From the NCBI RefSeq assembly GCF_900109665.1, contig NZ_FOAO01000012.1, forward strand, positions 21,706 through 85,705: 64,000 nucleotides of DNA, written 5' to 3'. Source of the stretch: Blastococcus sp. DSM 46786 (GTDB lineage: Bacteria > Actinomycetota > Actinomycetes > Mycobacteriales > Geodermatophilaceae). Below are positions 22,269 to 30,424 of this stretch, piece after piece. The notes below the pieces were generated by a model. The model saw nothing but the letters and a program-made list of their open reading frames with translations, searched no databases and was not told the origin of the DNA. How positions within the stretch are numbered: position 1 is the stretch's first letter; the number at the start of each line of letters is the position of its first letter. Made by a program: the position numbers and the translations under genes.

Positions 22269-23296
22269 GCGCGGTGACCGAGCAGCCGACGACGTCCCCC
22301 GAGCCGGCGGCCACCCGGCCGCGGGGCAGCCTCTTCCGCGCCGAGGTGCACCGGTTCACCTCCCGCCGCTTCATCCAGGTCCTGCTGGCCCTGGCCACAC
22401 TCGGCTGGCTCGGGGCCGTCGTCATCGGGCTGCTCAACTTCGGCGAGCCGACCGACGCCGACCTCGCCGCCGCGACCCAGCAGCGCGACGAGTTCCTCGC
22501 CGGCGAGCGGGAGTTCCGGCAGGTCTGCGAGCAGGACGCCGAACAGGCCGGTCAGCCCGTCGACCAGTTCTGCGGCCCGCCCCTGACCGAGTCGGACGTC
22601 CCCGTCGAGGACTTCCTCACGACGGCGCCCTTCGACCTCGCCTCGGCCGGCGAGGCCGGGGCGGTGGGCTTCGCCGTCGCCGCGGCGGTGCTCGCCTTCC
22701 TGATCGGGGCCACCTGGATCGGGGCCGAGTGGTCCACCCGCACCATCGTCGCTTTGCTCTTCTGGGTGCCGAACCGGCTCAAGGTCATCGGCACGAAGAC
22801 CGGCGTCCTCGCCCTCGCGGCGTTGACCCTCGGTGTCGCCGCGCAGCTCGCGTGGCTGGCCATGGCGTGGCTGCTGGACGCCCTCGTGGGCAGCGACCGT
22901 GGGGTCCCGGACGGCTTCTGGTCCGGGCTGCTGGCCGCGCAGGGACGCGGCATCGTGCTCACGGTGCTGGTCGGCCTCATCGGCTTCGGCCTGGCGAACC
23001 TGGTGCGCAACACCGGGGCGGCCCTGGGTGTGGGCTTCGTCTACTTCGCGGTCGCGGAGAACGCGCTGCGCATCCTCGAGCCCACGACGGACCGGTGGCT
23101 GCTGTCGACCAACTCCATCGCGCTCGTCCTCCCGGGCGGCCTGGAGCTGTTCGACCTCGGGGGCGGTGGACCCTCGGCGGCCGAACCGACCACCTACCTG
23201 GTCAGCAACCTGCAGGGCGGCCTCGTCGTCGGGGTCTTCGCCGCGGTGCTCATCGGCGTCGGCACCTGGCTGTTCGTGCGGCGCGACCTGCACTGA
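22265..23296 (+). CDS. ABC-2 type transporter permease
   Basis: The 343-residue membrane partner of the preceding ATPase, coupled by a GTGA overlap. A cytoplasmic N-terminal stretch of about 35 residues leads into a first helix (FIQVLLALATLGWLGAVVIGLL), then a large hydrophilic loop of some 70 residues rich in Asp, Glu and Gln with two cysteines, then about five more hydrophobic spans, ending with a helix near GGLVVGVFAAVLIGVGTWLFV and a short basic tail. The topology fits ABC-2 permeases. The loop cysteines (EFRQVC, VDQFCG) could form a disulfide outside the cell. Substrate unknown. Confidence 0.88.
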   Translation: MSAVTEQPTTSPEPAATRPRGSLFRAEVHRFTSRRFIQVLLALATLGWLGAVVIGLLNFGEPTDADLAAATQQRDEFLAGEREFRQVCEQDAEQAGQPVDQFCGPPLTESDVPVEDFLTTAPFDLASAGEAGAVGFAVAAAVLAFLIGATWIGAEWSTRTIVALLFWVPNRLKVIGTKTGVLALAALTLGVAAQLAWLAMAWLLDALVGSDRGVPDGFWSGLLAAQGRGIVLTVLVGLIGFGLANLVRNTGAALGVGFVYFAVAENALRILEPTTDRWLLSTNSIALVLPGGLELFDLGGGGPSAAEPTTYLVSNLQGGLVVGVFAAVLIGVGTWLFVRRDLH

Positions 23297-23304
23297 GTGA
23301 TCTG

Positions 23305-23339
23305 TCGTCCTCCGGACGACACCGCGACCAACGGCAGTC
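23305..23339. repeat. 35-bp direct repeat, copy A
   Basis: Begins TCGTCCTCCGGACGACACCG and ends AACGGCAGTC, 9 bases after the permease stop. It contains a 7-bp stem GTCGTCC-TCC-GGACGAC (with the preceding G). Copy B lies 83 bases downstream and differs at two positions. Confidence 0.7.
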
Positions 23340-23421
23340 ACCCTGCTGCGACGAGCGCGTCCGCACACTCCTCGCCGGACCCTCCGGGCCCACCTCGTCG
23401 GTGCCGTGCAGCTGTGCTTCG

Positions 23422-23456
23422 TCGTCCTCCGGACGACACCGCGGCCAACGGCCGTC
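23422..23456. repeat. 35-bp direct repeat, copy B
   Basis: Matches copy A at 33 of 35 positions and carries the same small hairpin. The two copies fill the 213-bp gap between the ABC exporter and the DUF6338-like gene. They may be tandem weak terminators or the scar of a duplication. Confidence 0.7.
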
Positions 23457-23509
23457 CCACCCCTGCCGCTCCGGACCGCTGTTGTCGTAGGCCCGTGGTG
23501 GAGTGATTC

Positions 23510-24163
23510 GTGATCTCGACGTTCCAGGCCTTGGTGGTCGCTCTGCTGTTCATCCTCCCGGGAGCGGCATACACCTTCGCCCTCGAGCGGGTCGGCGGCT
23601 CGTTCGGCGTGAAGCTCGTGGATCGCATCTTTCGGTTCCTTGCTGCATCGGCCGTCTTCCAGGCTCTCTTCTCCGGGCCGGAACTGTGGGCATACCGTGA
23701 ATGGGTCGCCAGCGGACGTCTGGAGCGGGGCGAGGTCCCTTGGTGGCTGGTGCAGGCAGTTGCCCTGGCATACGTCCTGGTCCCCATCGGCGTGGGGAGC
23801 CTGGTCGGTAGGGGGCAGAAGGCACGCTGGCGCTGGGTCACCGCTTTCACAGGGGATTCTCCGGAGCCGCGAGCGTGGGACTACCTCTGGCGGCGCAACG
23901 CACGCGGGCTGGTGCGTGTCCGGCTGAAGTCGGGCAGCTGGCTGGCCGGCATCTATGGAGTCAGCGCCACAGGCGTCCGCTCCTATGCCTCGGGCTACGA
24001 CGAGGAAGGAGACGTCTACCTGGCCGAAGCCCTGAGCGTGGATCCGGAGTCAGGCGCGTACGAAGTGGACGACGACAGTCGGCCCGTGCGCATGGAGGGT
24101 GCCCCGGGACTCCTCATACGATGGTCGGAAGTCGAGTACCTGGAGTTCGAGGAGATCGCATGA
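23510..24163 (+). CDS. DUF6338-like membrane protein
   Basis: A 217-residue protein with GTG start. It has a hydrophobic N-terminal segment (about residues 6-25), a second at about 39-57 and a third at about 77-99, then a soluble C-terminal half containing PRAWDYLWRRNARGLVRVRLKSGSWLAGIYG, a W-D-x-x-W...V-x-V-x-L-x-x-G-x-W-x-x-G pattern, followed by YASGYDEEGDVYLAEALSVDPESG. This layout matches my recollection of the DUF6338 family, whose function is unknown. Base composition is visibly less GC-rich than neighbouring genes, suggesting recent acquisition. Its stop overlaps the start of a 62-residue partner (ATGA). Confidence 0.72.
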   Translation: MISTFQALVVALLFILPGAAYTFALERVGGSFGVKLVDRIFRFLAASAVFQALFSGPELWAYREWVASGRLERGEVPWWLVQAVALAYVLVPIGVGSLVGRGQKARWRWVTAFTGDSPEPRAWDYLWRRNARGLVRVRLKSGSWLAGIYGVSATGVRSYASGYDEEGDVYLAEALSVDPESGAYEVDDDSRPVRMEGAPGLLIRWSEVEYLEFEEIA

Positions 24164-24348
24164 CCCACGAGGACAAGAGGACTCCGACCCCCGTCCGCCG
24201 GGATCCTCGCTCGTCGGACTTCGAGAAGCGCGGGGGGTACCCGAGTTCCGGTGAGCCGGTGGCCCAACTACCCCGGGTGCGCCCCGGACCTGGTCCTGGC
24301 GGCAAGCGCCCGACCGAAGGTCCCCCACAAGCGCGCGCGAAGGGCTGA
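24160..24348 (+). CDS. Small disordered protein coupled to the DUF6338-like gene
   Basis: A 62-residue frame beginning MTHEDKRTPTPVRRDPRSSD and ending in a basic, Pro/Gly-rich tail, joined to the upstream gene by an ATGA overlap. There is no hydrophobic segment. The composition (Lys/Arg, Pro, Gly, Ser) suggests an intrinsically disordered cytoplasmic partner. The overlap and the same lower-GC composition support a real gene. Function unknown; it might regulate or bind the membrane protein. Confidence 0.62.
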   Translation: MTHEDKRTPTPVRRDPRSSDFEKRGGYPSSGEPVAQLPRVRPGPGPGGKRPTEGPPQARAKG

Positions 24349-24352
24349 TCCG

Positions 24353-24370
24353 CCAGCGTCGACCCGCTGG
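24353..24370. terminator. Small convergent hairpin between the DUF6338 cassette and nusB
   Basis: CCAGCG and CGCTGG flank a 6-base loop in the 27-bp gap between two converging genes, so it could end transcription from both sides. The stem is short. Confidence 0.4.
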
Positions 24371-24375
24371 ACGAC

Positions 24376-24783
24376 TCAGGCGGTGGGGACCTCGGCGGCG
24401 AGGATGGCGCCGAGCACGCCGTTGACGTACCGGGGCGACTCGTCGGTGGAGATGGCGCGGGCCAGCTCCACCGCCTCGTCGATGACGACCGCGTCGGGCA
24501 CGTCGTCCACCCAGAGCAGCTCGAAGGTCGCCATGCGCAGGATCGCCCGGTCGACGTCGGGCAGCCGCTCCAGCGACCAGCCGGAGGTGTGCGCCTCGAT
24601 CAGCTCGTCGATGCGCGCACCGTGCTCGGCGACGCCCTCGACCAGGCGGATGGCGTGGTCGGGGATCGGCGGGTTGCCGTCGGCGACCCGTTCGCGGAGC
24701 AGCTCCACGCGCTCCCGGCCACGCACGTCGGCCTCGTACAGGACGTCGACGGCGCGCTTGCGCGCCTTGGTCCGTGCGGCCAT
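24376..24783 (-). CDS. nusB: Transcription antitermination factor NusB
   Basis: The 135-residue NusB forms, with NusE (ribosomal protein S10), the boxA-binding complex for rRNA transcription. It starts MAARTKARKRAVDVLYEADVRG, the typical N-terminal basic helix, and includes GWSLERLPDVDRAILRMATFELLW and the conserved VVIDEAVELARAISTDESPRYVNGVLGAI. It lies 16 bases downstream of efp at the end of the aro-pepQ-efp-nusB run and converges on the DUF6338 cassette. Confidence 0.97.
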   Translation of the reverse strand: MAARTKARKRAVDVLYEADVRGRERVELLRERVADGNPPIPDHAIRLVEGVAEHGARIDELIEAHTSGWSLERLPDVDRAILRMATFELLWVDDVPDAVVIDEAVELARAISTDESPRYVNGVLGAILAAEVPTA

Positions 24784-24799
24784 GAGGGTTACCGCGCTG

Positions 24800-25360
24800 T
24801 CAGTTGACGCGGCCGAGGTAGCGGCCGTCGCGGGTGTCTACCTTCAGCTTCTCGCCGGTGCTGATGAACAGCGGCACCTGGATCTGCGCGCCGGTCTCCA
24901 GCGTGGCGGGCTTGGTGCCACCGGTGGAGCGGTCGCCCTGCAGGCCCGGGTCGGTGTGCTCGACGACGAGCTCCATGGTCACCGGCAGCTCGACGTACAG
25001 GGGGTTGCCCTCGTGCACCGCGACGACGACCTCGGTGTTGTCCAGCAGGTAGTTCGCGCCGTCGCCGACGGTCTCGGTCGGCACGTAGATCTGCTCGAAC
25101 GTGTCCCCGTCCATGAAGACGAAGTCGGTGCCCTCCTTGTACAGGTAGGTCATCGACCGCTTGTTCACGGTGGCCGTCTCGACCTTGGTGCCGGCGTTGA
25201 AGGTCTTGTCGACGACCTTGCCCGACAGCACGTTCTTCAGCGTCGTGCGCACGAAGGCCCCGCCCTTGCCGGGCTTGACGTGCTGGAAGTCGGTGACGGT
25301 CCAGAGCTGGCCGTCCAGGTTGAGGACGATGCCGTTCTTCAGGTCGTTGGTGGTAGCCAT
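24800..25360 (-). CDS. efp: Elongation factor P
   Basis: Relieves ribosome stalling at polyproline stretches, relevant in this proline-rich proteome. The 186-residue protein has the N-terminal KOW-like domain with the loop [20 protein letters not shown], Lys32 being at the tip that is modified in some bacteria, then two OB domains ([48 protein letters not shown]). No poxA-like modifier gene is adjacent. The ATG follows the pepQ stop with no intervening base (TAG-ATG), so coupling is expected. Confidence 0.98.
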   Translation of the reverse strand: MATTNDLKNGIVLNLDGQLWTVTDFQHVKPGKGGAFVRTTLKNVLSGKVVDKTFNAGTKVETATVNKRSMTYLYKEGTDFVFMDGDTFEQIYVPTETVGDGANYLLDNTEVVVAVHEGNPLYVELPVTMELVVEHTDPGLQGDRSTGGTKPATLETGAQIQVPLFISTGEKLKVDTRDGRYLGRVN

Positions 25361-26479
25361 CTAGAGGACCAGCAGTTCCTTGCTCGTGAGGGTCAACAAC
25401 TCGGGCGCGTCGCCGGTGACGATCAGGGTGTCCTCGATCCGGACACCGCCGTGGCCGGGCAGGTACACGCCCGGCTCCACGGTGACGGCCATACCGGCGG
25501 CAAGAGTACCCGCGCCCTGCTGGCCGATGCCCGGCGCCTCGTGGATCTCCAGGCCCACGCCGTGCCCGAGGCCGTGGGTGAAGTGGTCGCCGTGCCCGGC
25601 CGCCACGATCACGTCGCGCGCCGCGGCGTCGACGGCGACGACGTCCGCCCCGACCGCGAGCGCCGCCCGGCCGGCCGCCTGCGACTCCGCCACCAGGGCG
25701 TAGACCTCCCGCTGCCAGTCCGCCGCCTGGCCCAGCACCAGGGTGCGGGTCATGTCGGAGTGGTAGCCCTCGACGGTGGCGCCGAAGTCGAGCTTGAGGA
25801 AGTCGCCCGAGCGCAGCTCGGTCTGGTCGGGCCGGTGGTGCGGGATGGCCGAGTTCGCCCCGGTGGCGACGATCGTCTCGAACGACGGCGCCTCGGCGCC
25901 CAGCGCCAGCATCCGCGCATCCAGCTCGCGGCCGACCTCCAGCTCGGTGCGGCCGGGACGGAGCGCGCCCTCGGCGGCCAGCTCGGCCAGCGCCTGGTCG
26001 GCGACGGCGCACGCGCGGCGCAGCGACTCGATCTCGTCGGGGTCCTTGACCGCACGCTGGGCCTCGACGGCCCGGCGCACCGACGCCAGCTCCGGGACGG
26101 TCCCGCCCGCGGCGGCGTCGGCGAGCACGCGCTCCAGCCCGTGCAGCCCGTCGACGGTGAGGTCGTGGGACTCGTAGCCGATCCGCCGGGCGGGCAGTGC
26201 TCCCGAGCCGGAGCGCACGGCCTCCCGGGCCAGGGCGGGCACCGTGGCCCGGTCGACGAGCAGCTCCACGTCGGGCACCTGCACGCCGGCCTGGGTCGTG
26301 TACCGGCCGTCGGTGCCGAAGAGGTCGCGGCCGTCCACCCGCAGCAGCAGCGCGCCGTTGGAGCCGGTGAAGCCGGTGAGGTACCGGACGTTGAGCAGGT
26401 TGGTGACCAGCACGGCGTCCAGCCCGCGCTCCGCGGCGGTGGCCCGGAGCACCTCGCGCCGCTGGGAAGCGCGGCTCAC
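25361..26479 (-). CDS. pepQ: Xaa-Pro aminopeptidase/dipeptidase (M24 family)
   Basis: Metallopeptidase that cleaves N-terminal residues before proline. The 372-residue protein has the creatinase N-terminal domain (DAVLVTNLLNVRYLTGFTGSNGALLL) and the pita-bread domain with the five dinuclear metal ligands: two Asp in KLDFGATVEGYHSDMTRTL, His in THGLGHGVGLEIHE, Glu in TVEPGVYLPGHGGVRIED and the final Glu in RIEDTLIV. GTG at 26479 in a GTGA overlap with aroQ is preferred over a frame extending 8 codons into aroQ. It is placed between aroQ and efp, as in many Gram-positives. Confidence 0.94.
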   Translation of the reverse strand: MSRASQRREVLRATAAERGLDAVLVTNLLNVRYLTGFTGSNGALLLRVDGRDLFGTDGRYTTQAGVQVPDVELLVDRATVPALAREAVRSGSGALPARRIGYESHDLTVDGLHGLERVLADAAAGGTVPELASVRRAVEAQRAVKDPDEIESLRRACAVADQALAELAAEGALRPGRTELEVGRELDARMLALGAEAPSFETIVATGANSAIPHHRPDQTELRSGDFLKLDFGATVEGYHSDMTRTLVLGQAADWQREVYALVAESQAAGRAALAVGADVVAVDAAARDVIVAAGHGDHFTHGLGHGVGLEIHEAPGIGQQGAGTLAAGMAVTVEPGVYLPGHGGVRIEDTLIVTGDAPELLTLTSKELLVL

Positions 26480-26910
26480 GAGACGCCCCGCAGCGTCATC
26501 CACTGCAGCGCCAGCACGTAGCCGTGCACCCCCAGCCCGGCGATGACGCCGTCAGCCACCCGCGAGACGTAGGAGTGGTGCCGGAACTCCTCGCGCCGGT
26601 GGATGTTGCTGATGTGCACCTCCACCACCGGGGCGGTCACCGCGGCCAGGGCGTCGTGCAGCACGACCGAGGTGTGCGACCAGCCGCCGGGGTTGACCAC
26701 GATCGGGTCGCCGGCGTCGGTCGCCTCGTGGATCCAGCGGAGCAGCTGGCCCTCGTCGTCGGTCTGGCGCACGGCCACCTCGACGCCCAGCTCCCGGGCG
26801 GCGGTCTCCACCAGCTCGACCAGCTGGGCGTAGGTGGTGGTCCCGTAGACCTCGGGCTCGCGGGTGCCGAGCCGGCCGAGGTTCGCGCCGTTGAGCACGT
26901 GGATCGTCAT
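26476..26910 (-). CDS. aroQ: 3-Dehydroquinate dehydratase, type II
   Basis: Third shikimate step, dehydroquinate to dehydroshikimate. The 144-residue dodecameric type II enzyme shows VLNGANLGRLGTREPEVYG with the lid Arg and catalytic Tyr, NPGGWSHTSVVLHDAL, and EVHISNIHRREEFRHHS containing the catalytic His. It is joined to aroB by an ATGA overlap and to pepQ by a GTGA overlap. Confidence 0.97.
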   Translation of the reverse strand: MTIHVLNGANLGRLGTREPEVYGTTTYAQLVELVETAARELGVEVAVRQTDDEGQLLRWIHEATDAGDPIVVNPGGWSHTSVVLHDALAAVTAPVVEVHISNIHRREEFRHHSYVSRVADGVIAGLGVHGYVLALQWMTLRGVS

Positions 26911-27968
26911 GTGTCATCTCCGGAGACGGCGGCCCAGGCCGCGTCGAGCCAGGCCTGGTCGGGGTCGTTCAGGATGCGGGGATCGCCCAGCCCGTCGAGG
27001 ACGACGAAGCGCAGCGAGGCGCCGCGGGCCTTCTTGTCCACGCGCATGACCTCCTGCAGCCGCGGCCAGTCTCCGGCGTAGGTGGTGGGCAAGCCCATGG
27101 CGGTGAGGAGCTCGCGGTGCCGGTCGACCTCCGCGCGGGTCAGCAGCCCGGCCTGCCCGGCCAGCTCGGCGGCGAACACCAGCCCGACCGCGACCGCCTC
27201 GCCGTGCCGCCAGCCGAAGTCCTCGACCCGCTCGACCGCGTGGCCGAGGGTGTGGCCGTAGTTGAGGAACTCCCGGACGCCGGTGTCGAGCAGGTCCTCC
27301 CCCACCGCGGCGGCCTTCACCCGTACCGCGCGCTCGATGAGCTCCTCGGTGTCGCGGCGCCCCGTCGGGTCGGCGGCCAGCAGCTCGAGGATCCGGCCGT
27401 CGGCGATGAAGCCGCACTTGACCACCTCGGCCAGCCCGGCGCGGAACTCGTCCTGGGGCAGGCCGGCCAGCAGGTCGGTGTCGGCGAGCACGCCCGCGGG
27501 CGGGTGGAACGCGCCGACCAGGTTCTTGCCGGCGGCGGTGTTGATGCCCGTCTTGCCGCCCACGGCGGCGTCGACCATGCCGAGCAGGCTGGTGGGCACC
27601 TGGACGACGCGGATGCCGCGGGTCCAGGTGGCCGCGAGGAAGCCGGCCAGGTCGGTGACCGCTCCCCCACCGAGCCCGACGACGGCGTCGGACCGGGTCA
27701 GCCCCAGCCGGCCGAACTCGTCCCACATCGCGGCCGCGACCTGCGCGGTCTTGGCCGCCTCACCGTCGGGGACGACGAGCGCCTCGGCCGCGACGCCGGT
27801 GGTCTGCAGGGTCTCCACGGCGGCGCCGGCCGCGGCGGCGAGCGGCGGGGCGTGGACGACGGCCACCTTCGGCGTGCCGGCCAGCACGAGCGCCAGCTCC
27901 GCCTGGGCGCCGGCGCCGATGACGACCTCGTAGGGCTGCTCCCCCGCGACCGGGACGCGGCGGGTCAC
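26907..27968 (-). CDS. aroB: 3-Dehydroquinate synthase
   Basis: Second shikimate step, converting DAHP to dehydroquinate with NAD and a divalent metal. The 353-residue protein contains GLGGGAVTDLAGFLAATWTRGI (NAD loop), VPTSLLGMVDAAVGGKTGIN, GAFHPPAGVLADTDLLAGLP, the metal-ligand Glu in RAGLAEVVKCGFI, and HTLGHAVE and the His in WRHGEAVAVG. It overlaps aroK and aroQ by 4 bases each, so stoichiometry is probably controlled by coupled translation. Confidence 0.98.
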   Translation of the reverse strand: MTRRVPVAGEQPYEVVIGAGAQAELALVLAGTPKVAVVHAPPLAAAAGAAVETLQTTGVAAEALVVPDGEAAKTAQVAAAMWDEFGRLGLTRSDAVVGLGGGAVTDLAGFLAATWTRGIRVVQVPTSLLGMVDAAVGGKTGINTAAGKNLVGAFHPPAGVLADTDLLAGLPQDEFRAGLAEVVKCGFIADGRILELLAADPTGRRDTEELIERAVRVKAAAVGEDLLDTGVREFLNYGHTLGHAVERVEDFGWRHGEAVAVGLVFAAELAGQAGLLTRAEVDRHRELLTAMGLPTTYAGDWPRLQEVMRVDKKARGASLRFVVLDGLGDPRILNDPDQAWLDAAWAAVSGDDT

Positions 27969-28498
27969 CGGGCTCCCTCCGGGGTCAGGACGGCGAGCAC
28001 CTCGGCGATGACCTCCTCCGGCGCGCGCCCCGCGGTGGCGACGCGGTGCGTGGCCACCTCCGTGTAGAGCGGGGCGCGCTGTTCGAGCATGGTGCGCAGC
28101 ATCGCGCGCGGGTTCACGGCCAGCAGCGGCCGGTCGCGGGAGAGCCCCACGCGGCGGGCGGCGGAGGCGACGTCGACGTCGAGCCAGACCACGGCCTCGC
28201 CGGCCCGGCCGTGGGCGACCAGCAGCTCGCGGGTGGCGGCGCTGGTCACCGCTCCGCCGCCGAGGGCCAGCACCCCGGTGTGCTCGGTGAGCGCGCGGGC
28301 GACCGCCTGCTCCTCCAGCGCGCGGAACTGCGGCTCGCCGTGCTGGACGAACAGGTCGGCGACCGTCGACCCGGTGGCCTCCTCGACGTCGCGGTCGGTG
28401 TCCCGGAACGCCAGCCCCCGGGCGGCGGCGACAGCCGTGCCGACCGTCGTCTTCCCCGAGGCGGGCGGACCGACGAGGACCAGGGCCGGCCGGTTCAC
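27965..28498 (-). CDS. aroK: Shikimate kinase
   Basis: Phosphorylates shikimate. The 177-residue protein begins with GTG ([18 protein letters not shown]), overlapping the aroC stop. The P-loop GPPASGKT is at residues 10-17, the Asp of [13 protein letters not shown] binds shikimate, [10 protein letters not shown] is the glycine-rich loop and SRDRPLL belongs to the lid. About 48 open codons upstream lie inside aroC and are not used. Confidence 0.96.
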   Translation of the reverse strand: MNRPALVLVGPPASGKTTVGTAVAAARGLAFRDTDRDVEEATGSTVADLFVQHGEPQFRALEEQAVARALTEHTGVLALGGGAVTSAATRELLVAHGRAGEAVVWLDVDVASAARRVGLSRDRPLLAVNPRAMLRTMLEQRAPLYTEVATHRVATAGRAPEEVIAEVLAVLTPEGAR

Positions 28499-29679
28499 CG
28501 GTAGGGCAGGGCGTCGAGGTAGGCCTGCGCGTTGCGCCGGGTCTCGGCGACCGAGTCGCCGCCGAACTTCTCCAGCGCGGCGTCGGCCAGCACGAGGGCG
28601 ACCATCGCCTCCATCACGACGCTGCCGCGCGGCACGGCGCACGCGTCGCTGCGCTGGTTGATCGCGACCGCGGCCTCCCCGGTGGCGACGTCCACGGTCT
28701 GCAGCGCCCGGGGCACGGTGCTGATCGGCTTCATCGCGGCGCGGACGCGCAGCACCTCGCCGTTGGTCATGCCGCCCTCGATGCCCCCGGCCCGGTCGGT
28801 GAGCCGCTGCACCCGGGTGCCGCCGTCGGCGAGCACGATCTCGTCGTGGGCCACCGAGCCGCGGCGGCGGGCGGTCTCCAGCCCGTCGCCGACCTCCACG
28901 GCCTTGACCGACTGCACGCCCATGAGGGCGGCGGCCAGCCGGGCGTCCAGGCGCCGGTCCCAGTGCACGTGGCTGCCCAGGCCCGGCGGCAGCCCGTGGA
29001 CGACGACCTCGATGACGCCGCCGAGCGTGTCACCGCATCTGCGGGCGTCGTCGATTTCGGCGGTCATCCGCTCGCTGGTGGCCGGATCGGCGCAGCGCAC
29101 CGGGTCCTCGTCGAGCCGCGGGTTGTCCTCGGGCCCGGGCACGAGGCCGTCGGGCGCGACCACCGGGCCGATGCCCACGACGTGGCTGACCACCGAGACC
29201 CCGAGCGCCTGGCGCAGGAAGGCCTGCGCGATCGCGCCGAGGGCCACCCGCGCGGCGGTCTCCCGCGCGCTCGCCCGCTCGAGCACCGGCCGGGCGTCGT
29301 CGAAGCCGTACTTCTGCATGCCCGCCAGATCGGCGTGACCGGGCCGCGGGCGGGTCAGCGGCGCGTTGCGGGCCTGCCCCGCCAGGATCTCGGCGTCGAC
29401 CGGGTCGGCGGACATGACCGTCTGCCACTTCGGCCACTCGGTGTTGCCGACCTGCACCGCGATCGGCCCGCCCTGGCTGCGGCCGTGGCGCACACCGCCG
29501 GTGAGGGTGACGACGTCCTGCTCGAAGGACATCCGGGCACCCCGCCCGTGCCCGAGCCGGCGACGGGCGAGCTGCAGGTCGAGGTCGGCCGTCTGCACCT
29601 CGACCCCGGCCGGGAGGCCCTCGAGGATGGCGGTGAGCTGCTGGCCGTGCGACTCACCGGCGGTCAGCCAGCGCAACAT
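28495..29679 (-). CDS. aroC: Chorismate synthase
   Basis: Last common step of aromatic amino acid synthesis, EPSP to chorismate with reduced FMN. The 394-residue protein starts [23 protein letters not shown]. Conserved segments are [79 protein letters not shown] and the [10 protein letters not shown] motif. A good -10 element lies 7 bases before the ATG and no ribosome site is present, suggesting leaderless transcription. It heads the aroC-aroK-aroB-aroQ-pepQ-efp-nusB run. Confidence 0.98.
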   Translation of the reverse strand: MLRWLTAGESHGQQLTAILEGLPAGVEVQTADLDLQLARRRLGHGRGARMSFEQDVVTLTGGVRHGRSQGGPIAVQVGNTEWPKWQTVMSADPVDAEILAGQARNAPLTRPRPGHADLAGMQKYGFDDARPVLERASARETAARVALGAIAQAFLRQALGVSVVSHVVGIGPVVAPDGLVPGPEDNPRLDEDPVRCADPATSERMTAEIDDARRCGDTLGGVIEVVVHGLPPGLGSHVHWDRRLDARLAAALMGVQSVKAVEVGDGLETARRRGSVAHDEIVLADGGTRVQRLTDRAGGIEGGMTNGEVLRVRAAMKPISTVPRALQTVDVATGEAAVAINQRSDACAVPRGSVVMEAMVALVLADAALEKFGGDSVAETRRNAQAYLDALPYR

Positions 29680-29686
29680 GCCGGGG

Positions 29687-29692
29687 ATTCTA
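29687..29692 (-). promoter_or_regulatory. Probable -10 element for leaderless aroC transcript
   Basis: Minus-strand TAGAAT ends 7 bases before the aroC ATG, with CCCCGGC between. This spacing is the hallmark of actinobacterial leaderless promoters, where transcription starts at the start codon. No clear -35 is visible. It lies at the edge of dispersed repeat copy 4. Confidence 0.6.
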
Positions 29693-29751
29693 AGGGGACC
29701 ACCCTTCCCCCCTTCCCTCGCGGGCTCGGGCGGGACCCCGAGGGGTGGCCC
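29693..29751. repeat. Dispersed inverted repeat, copy 4 (abuts prepilin peptidase stop)
   Basis: Forward strand begins AAGGGGACCACCCTTCCC and ends CCGAGGGGTGGCCC, touching the stop codon of the prepilin peptidase. It is more diverged than the other copies, but the GGACCACCC and GGGTGGCC arms are clear. Its orientation relative to the ending gene is opposite to copies 1 to 3. Confidence 0.6.
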
Positions 29752-30414
29752 TCAGGTGGGTGGGACACCGCCGAGCGCCAGCGCCAGGACGGCGCCGGCC
29801 AGCAGCGGCGGGCCGAAGGGCACGGTGCTGCGCCAGCCCGCCCGCCGCGTCGCCACGAGGGCCAGCGAGACCAGGCCCCCGGTGAGCAGACCGAGGAACA
29901 CGCCGGCCAGCAGCACGCCCCAGCCGGACCAGCCGAGCACCAGTCCCAGCAGCCCGAGCAGCTTGACGTCGCCGAACCCCAGGGCCGCGGGGCCGGCCAG
30001 GCGCGCCGCACCCGAGAGGACGAGGGCTGCGGCGCCCGCCACGAGGGCCCGGACCAGCGCCGGCCAGGTGCCCAGCAGCGCGGCGTCGACCAGCAGGGCG
30101 GCACCGCAGACGGCCGCGGCCGGGAGGAGCACGCGGTCGGGCAGCCGGTGCGCGGCGAGGTCCACGCCGGCCAGCACGACCGCGGCCCCCGCGGCCCAGG
30201 CCAGCGCCGCGGTGGCGGGGCGCGGCCCGCCGAGCAGCACCGCCGCGGCCAGCAGACCGGCGGTGAGCACCGCCGTCAAGGCCACCCGGGCCCGCGACGG
30301 GGTGGCGGCGTCGTCCCGGGCGGCGAGCCGGACGGTGCTGCGGGCCAGGAGGGGCCCGAGGAGCAGTCCGGCCAGCACGGCGACGCCGGTGAGGACGGCG
30401 TGGGACACGTCCAC
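29752..30414 (-). CDS. Prepilin peptidase, type A24, minimal form
   Basis: Aspartyl membrane protease that processes type IV prepilin-like leader peptides. The 220-residue protein is almost entirely hydrophobic with about seven spans. The two catalytic aspartates are recognisable: Asp85 in LAGVDLAAHRLPDRVLLP and Asp149 in the signature GFGDVKL. The N-terminal methylase domain with its zinc cysteines is absent, which is usual in actinobacteria. The start (GTG, VDVSHAVLTG) was taken just after the aroE stop; it has no strong ribosome site. Sitting between aroE and aroC is a conserved actinobacterial oddity; no pilin genes are in this window. Confidence 0.85.
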   Translation of the reverse strand: MDVSHAVLTGVAVLAGLLLGPLLARSTVRLAARDDAATPSRARVALTAVLTAGLLAAAVLLGGPRPATAALAWAAGAAVVLAGVDLAAHRLPDRVLLPAAAVCGAALLVDAALLGTWPALVRALVAGAAALVLSGAARLAGPAALGFGDVKLLGLLGLVLGWSGWGVLLAGVFLGLLTGGLVSLALVATRRAGWRSTVPFGPPLLAGAVLALALGGVPPT

Positions 30415-30424
30415 GGCGGGCGGC

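Noticed and set aside
23305-23456. A CRISPR array
   Set aside because: Only two repeat copies with one 82-bp interval, and no cas genes.
26480-26503. A pepQ start inside aroQ
   Set aside because: The GTG at 26479 gives the usual GTGA overlap and family N-terminus.
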